The notes beneath the pieces were generated by a model. It was given only the letters and a program-made list of their open reading frames with translations. It was not told the DNA's origin and did not search any database. A stretch of DNA of 64,000 bases from positions 440,479 through 504,478 of the forward strand of contig NZ_FOMT01000002.1 in NCBI RefSeq assembly GCF_900112695.1, written 5' to 3'. Below are positions 62,595 to 64,000 of this stretch, one piece after another; the first letter of the stretch is position 1, and each line of letters begins with the position of its first letter. Both the position numbers and the translations under genes were made by a program. The DNA comes from Paenibacillus catalpae. Lineage in GTDB: Bacteria; Bacillota; Bacilli; Paenibacillales; Paenibacillaceae.

Positions 62595-62656
62595 TAGTGT
62601 AGCGTCAATTGTTGTTGACTCGCTAGAGGGCGTAGCCCAAGCGAAGGCGCGGGAGC

Positions 62657-62793
62657 TCAACGATCAGGAACAGAATCTCTTGCATAACGATCATTGTACA
62701 TCTTTTCAAATGCAGCTTTCGTATCAGGAACACTGAATCCACGAATAAAGGATGATTGGAATGATTGAGGGGAGAATGTTTGAAATGAGAAAA
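62657..62793 (-). pseudogene. Possible minus-strand gene remnant
   Basis: Read on the minus strand, the frame ending in TGA at 62657-62659 gives a coding-like tail (FIRGFSVPDTKAAFEKMY then NDRYARDSVPDR). It has no start and runs into the GH43 gene on the other strand. I do not recognise it; it may be chance. Confidence 0.25.
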
Positions 62794-64000
62794 TCGTATA
62801 AGCTGATTTTGTCCATGTTAATTTTCACGTTAATGATTCCTGTTACCGCTATGGGAAGCGGGGAAACCGCTGCATCTGGCAATAAGACTGGTGCAAGTGG
62901 CGAGCCGGCTGCACCAACGTACAGCGATGTGTCGGTTCATGATCCTTCGATCGTCAGAGACGGCGACAACTTCTATGTTTTTGGCTCTCATATTGAGGCT
63001 GCCAAATCAACGGATCTGATGAATTGGACGACGTTTACGAACGGATATACAACACCAAACAACGTGATTTACGGGGATCTATCGCAAAATCTTGCGACGT
63101 CCTTTAAGTGGGCCGGGGAAAATGATTCCGACAGCAAAGGCGGCTTCTCTGTCTGGGCGCCGGATGTGTTCTGGAATGACAGCTATGTTAATGCGGATGG
63201 AACGAAGGGTGCCTATATGATTTATTATTGTACCTCATCGACTTACATCCGCTCGGCAATTGGTTTTGGCGTGTCCCAGAACATCGAGGGTCCGTATACG
63301 TATGTGGATACTCTCGTTTATTCCGGCTTTACAGCAGGTGAGGCTTATGATGCCAACAGCGTCATTAATAAGAAATGGACAAACACGAATATCCCACAGT
63401 TGATTGAGGACGGGAAACTGAGCGGCTCTAGCGATAAATGGTTTAATAGCGATGGCACTTTCTCCAACATTACGTATCCTAACGCTATTGACCCGCAGCT
63501 CATGTTTGACGAGAACGGTAAGCTTTGGATGTCCTATGGTTCATGGTCAGGCGGAATATTTACCCTGCAGATCGATCCGGCAACAGGCAAGGCTGTTTAT
63601 CCGGGTAAGGACTCCGTTACCACAGACGGCAGACTGGTTGACCGTTATTTCGGAACGAAGATCGCCGGCGGCTACTACAAATCCGGAGAAGGTCCTTACA
63701 TGGTCTACAACAAAGAAACGGACTACTATTATCTGTTTGATACGATCGGATGGCTGGGTGCGGACGGCGGTTACAATATGAGATTGTACCGTTCCAAGAA
63801 TCCGCTTGGTCCTTTCGTGGACGCAGCAGGGGAAAGCGCCGTACTTCAAGGTGACACGGACGTTTCGGCCTTTGGCAACAAGCTGATGGGGAACTTCCTG
63901 TTTAAGCGTGAAGTGGGCGATCCAGGCACAGGAATTGGCTACGGCTATGTTTCGTCAGGACATAACTCGTTCTATCAGGATCCAGATACCGGAAAAATGT
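62785..64000 (+). CDS. Secreted GH43 arabinanase, N-terminal part (partial)
   Basis: The frame starts at ATG 62785 (GAGGGGAG ten bases upstream) and is still open at the window end after 405 codons. A Sec signal peptide (about 1-30, no lipobox) precedes the propeller. SVHDPSIVRDGDNFYVFGSH resembles the same region of the lipoprotein at 60111. SVWAPDVFWNDSYVNADGTK, AIDPQLMFDENGKLWMSYGS and SGEGPYMVYNKETDYYYL follow, then GYVSSGHNSFYQ. It should cut arabinan outside the cell. An in-frame ATG at 62761 is possible. The C-terminal half and any binding modules are out of view. Confidence 0.87.
   Translation, partial: MRKSYKLILSMLIFTLMIPVTAMGSGETAASGNKTGASGEPAAPTYSDVSVHDPSIVRDGDNFYVFGSHIEAAKSTDLMNWTTFTNGYTTPNNVIYGDLSQNLATSFKWAGENDSDSKGGFSVWAPDVFWNDSYVNADGTKGAYMIYYCTSSTYIRSAIGFGVSQNIEGPYTYVDTLVYSGFTAGEAYDANSVINKKWTNTNIPQLIEDGKLSGSSDKWFNSDGTFSNITYPNAIDPQLMFDENGKLWMSYGSWSGGIFTLQIDPATGKAVYPGKDSVTTDGRLVDRYFGTKIAGGYYKSGEGPYMVYNKETDYYYLFDTIGWLGADGGYNMRLYRSKNPLGPFVDAAGESAVLQGDTDVSAFGNKLMGNFLFKREVGDPGTGIGYGYVSSGHNSFYQDPDTGKM

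Noticed and set aside
1..64000. tRNA or rRNA genes, riboswitches, complete IS elements
   Set aside because: No cloverleaf, rRNA-like stretch, recognised riboswitch core or transposase was noticed while reading both strands; a tRNAscan/Infernal run would settle it.

Overview
The window looks like chromosome from a Gram-positive, spore-forming, plant-polysaccharide-degrading member of the Bacillales, most probably Paenibacillus. The grounds are mid-range base composition, strong AGGAGG-type ribosome binding sites, an S-layer-homology (SLH) surface protein, XylR/XylA/XylB with a classical xyl operator, bacilliredoxin, an OpuC-type osmoprotectant transporter, a 5TM-type orphan sensor kinase and a large arabinan locus. 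No rRNA, tRNA, CRISPR array, intact transposon or prophage was seen. The species is inferred from gene content only.

Layout. 1-3.8 kb: the end of a YheC/YheD-like ATP-grasp gene, then a tightly coupled trio (PaaK-like adenylating enzyme, SbnA, SbnB) that should make and perhaps activate L-2,3-diaminopropionate. 3.9-8 kb: aldose epimerase, stand-alone LytTR regulator, lactonase, FSR-type exporter, and a probable gene remnant. 8-16 kb: an SLH protein overlapping a 2167-residue secreted multidomain surface protein, with an AT-rich block across their junction. 16-20.3 kb: xylR divergent from xylAB. 20.6-24.4 kb: a compact secretion and nitrogen module, with a Tat-exported flavin amine oxidase, an exported RidA-like imine deaminase and TatA on one side and a GlnR/TnrA-like mini-regulator plus TatC on the other. 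Two perfect TGTNA-N7-TNACA boxes lie in the divergent gap.

24.6-38.3 kb: mostly housekeeping and signalling genes (chemoreceptor, PAS-HTH regulator, BaiN-type flavoprotein, lipase, sensor kinase, BrxB, NadE, AcpS, cytochrome c lipoprotein, AraC regulator, MutY, KDPG aldolase, esterase). 38.7-42.2 kb: four-gene OpuC-like osmoprotectant ABC operon. 42.3-50.5 kb: MerR/SDR divergent pair, GH2 enzyme, small kinase, TIM-barrel plus DUF2264 pair, Lrp regulator, and a secreted formamidase/acetamidase with its own perfect GlnR/TnrA box.

50.8 kb to the end is mainly arabinan and arabinoxylan use: a GH43 enzyme, DeoR regulator, IolW-like dehydrogenase, ArsR-type sugar-responsive regulator candidate, an ABC sugar importer (binding protein and two permeases, no local ATPase), GH51 arabinofuranosidase, and three more GH43 enzymes, of which one is a lipoprotein, one cytoplasmic and one secreted and cut by the window edge. 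Extracellular GH43 enzymes would cut arabinan, the importer would take up arabino-oligosaccharides, and GH51 and GH43 would finish the job inside.

The strongest leads are the GlnR-box-flanked Tat/amine oxidase/RidA module, the diaminopropionate trio without any synthetase nearby, and the SLH/giant-protein pair with its mosaic junction. Protein families are named from recognised motifs and similarity in memory; nothing was searched against a database.
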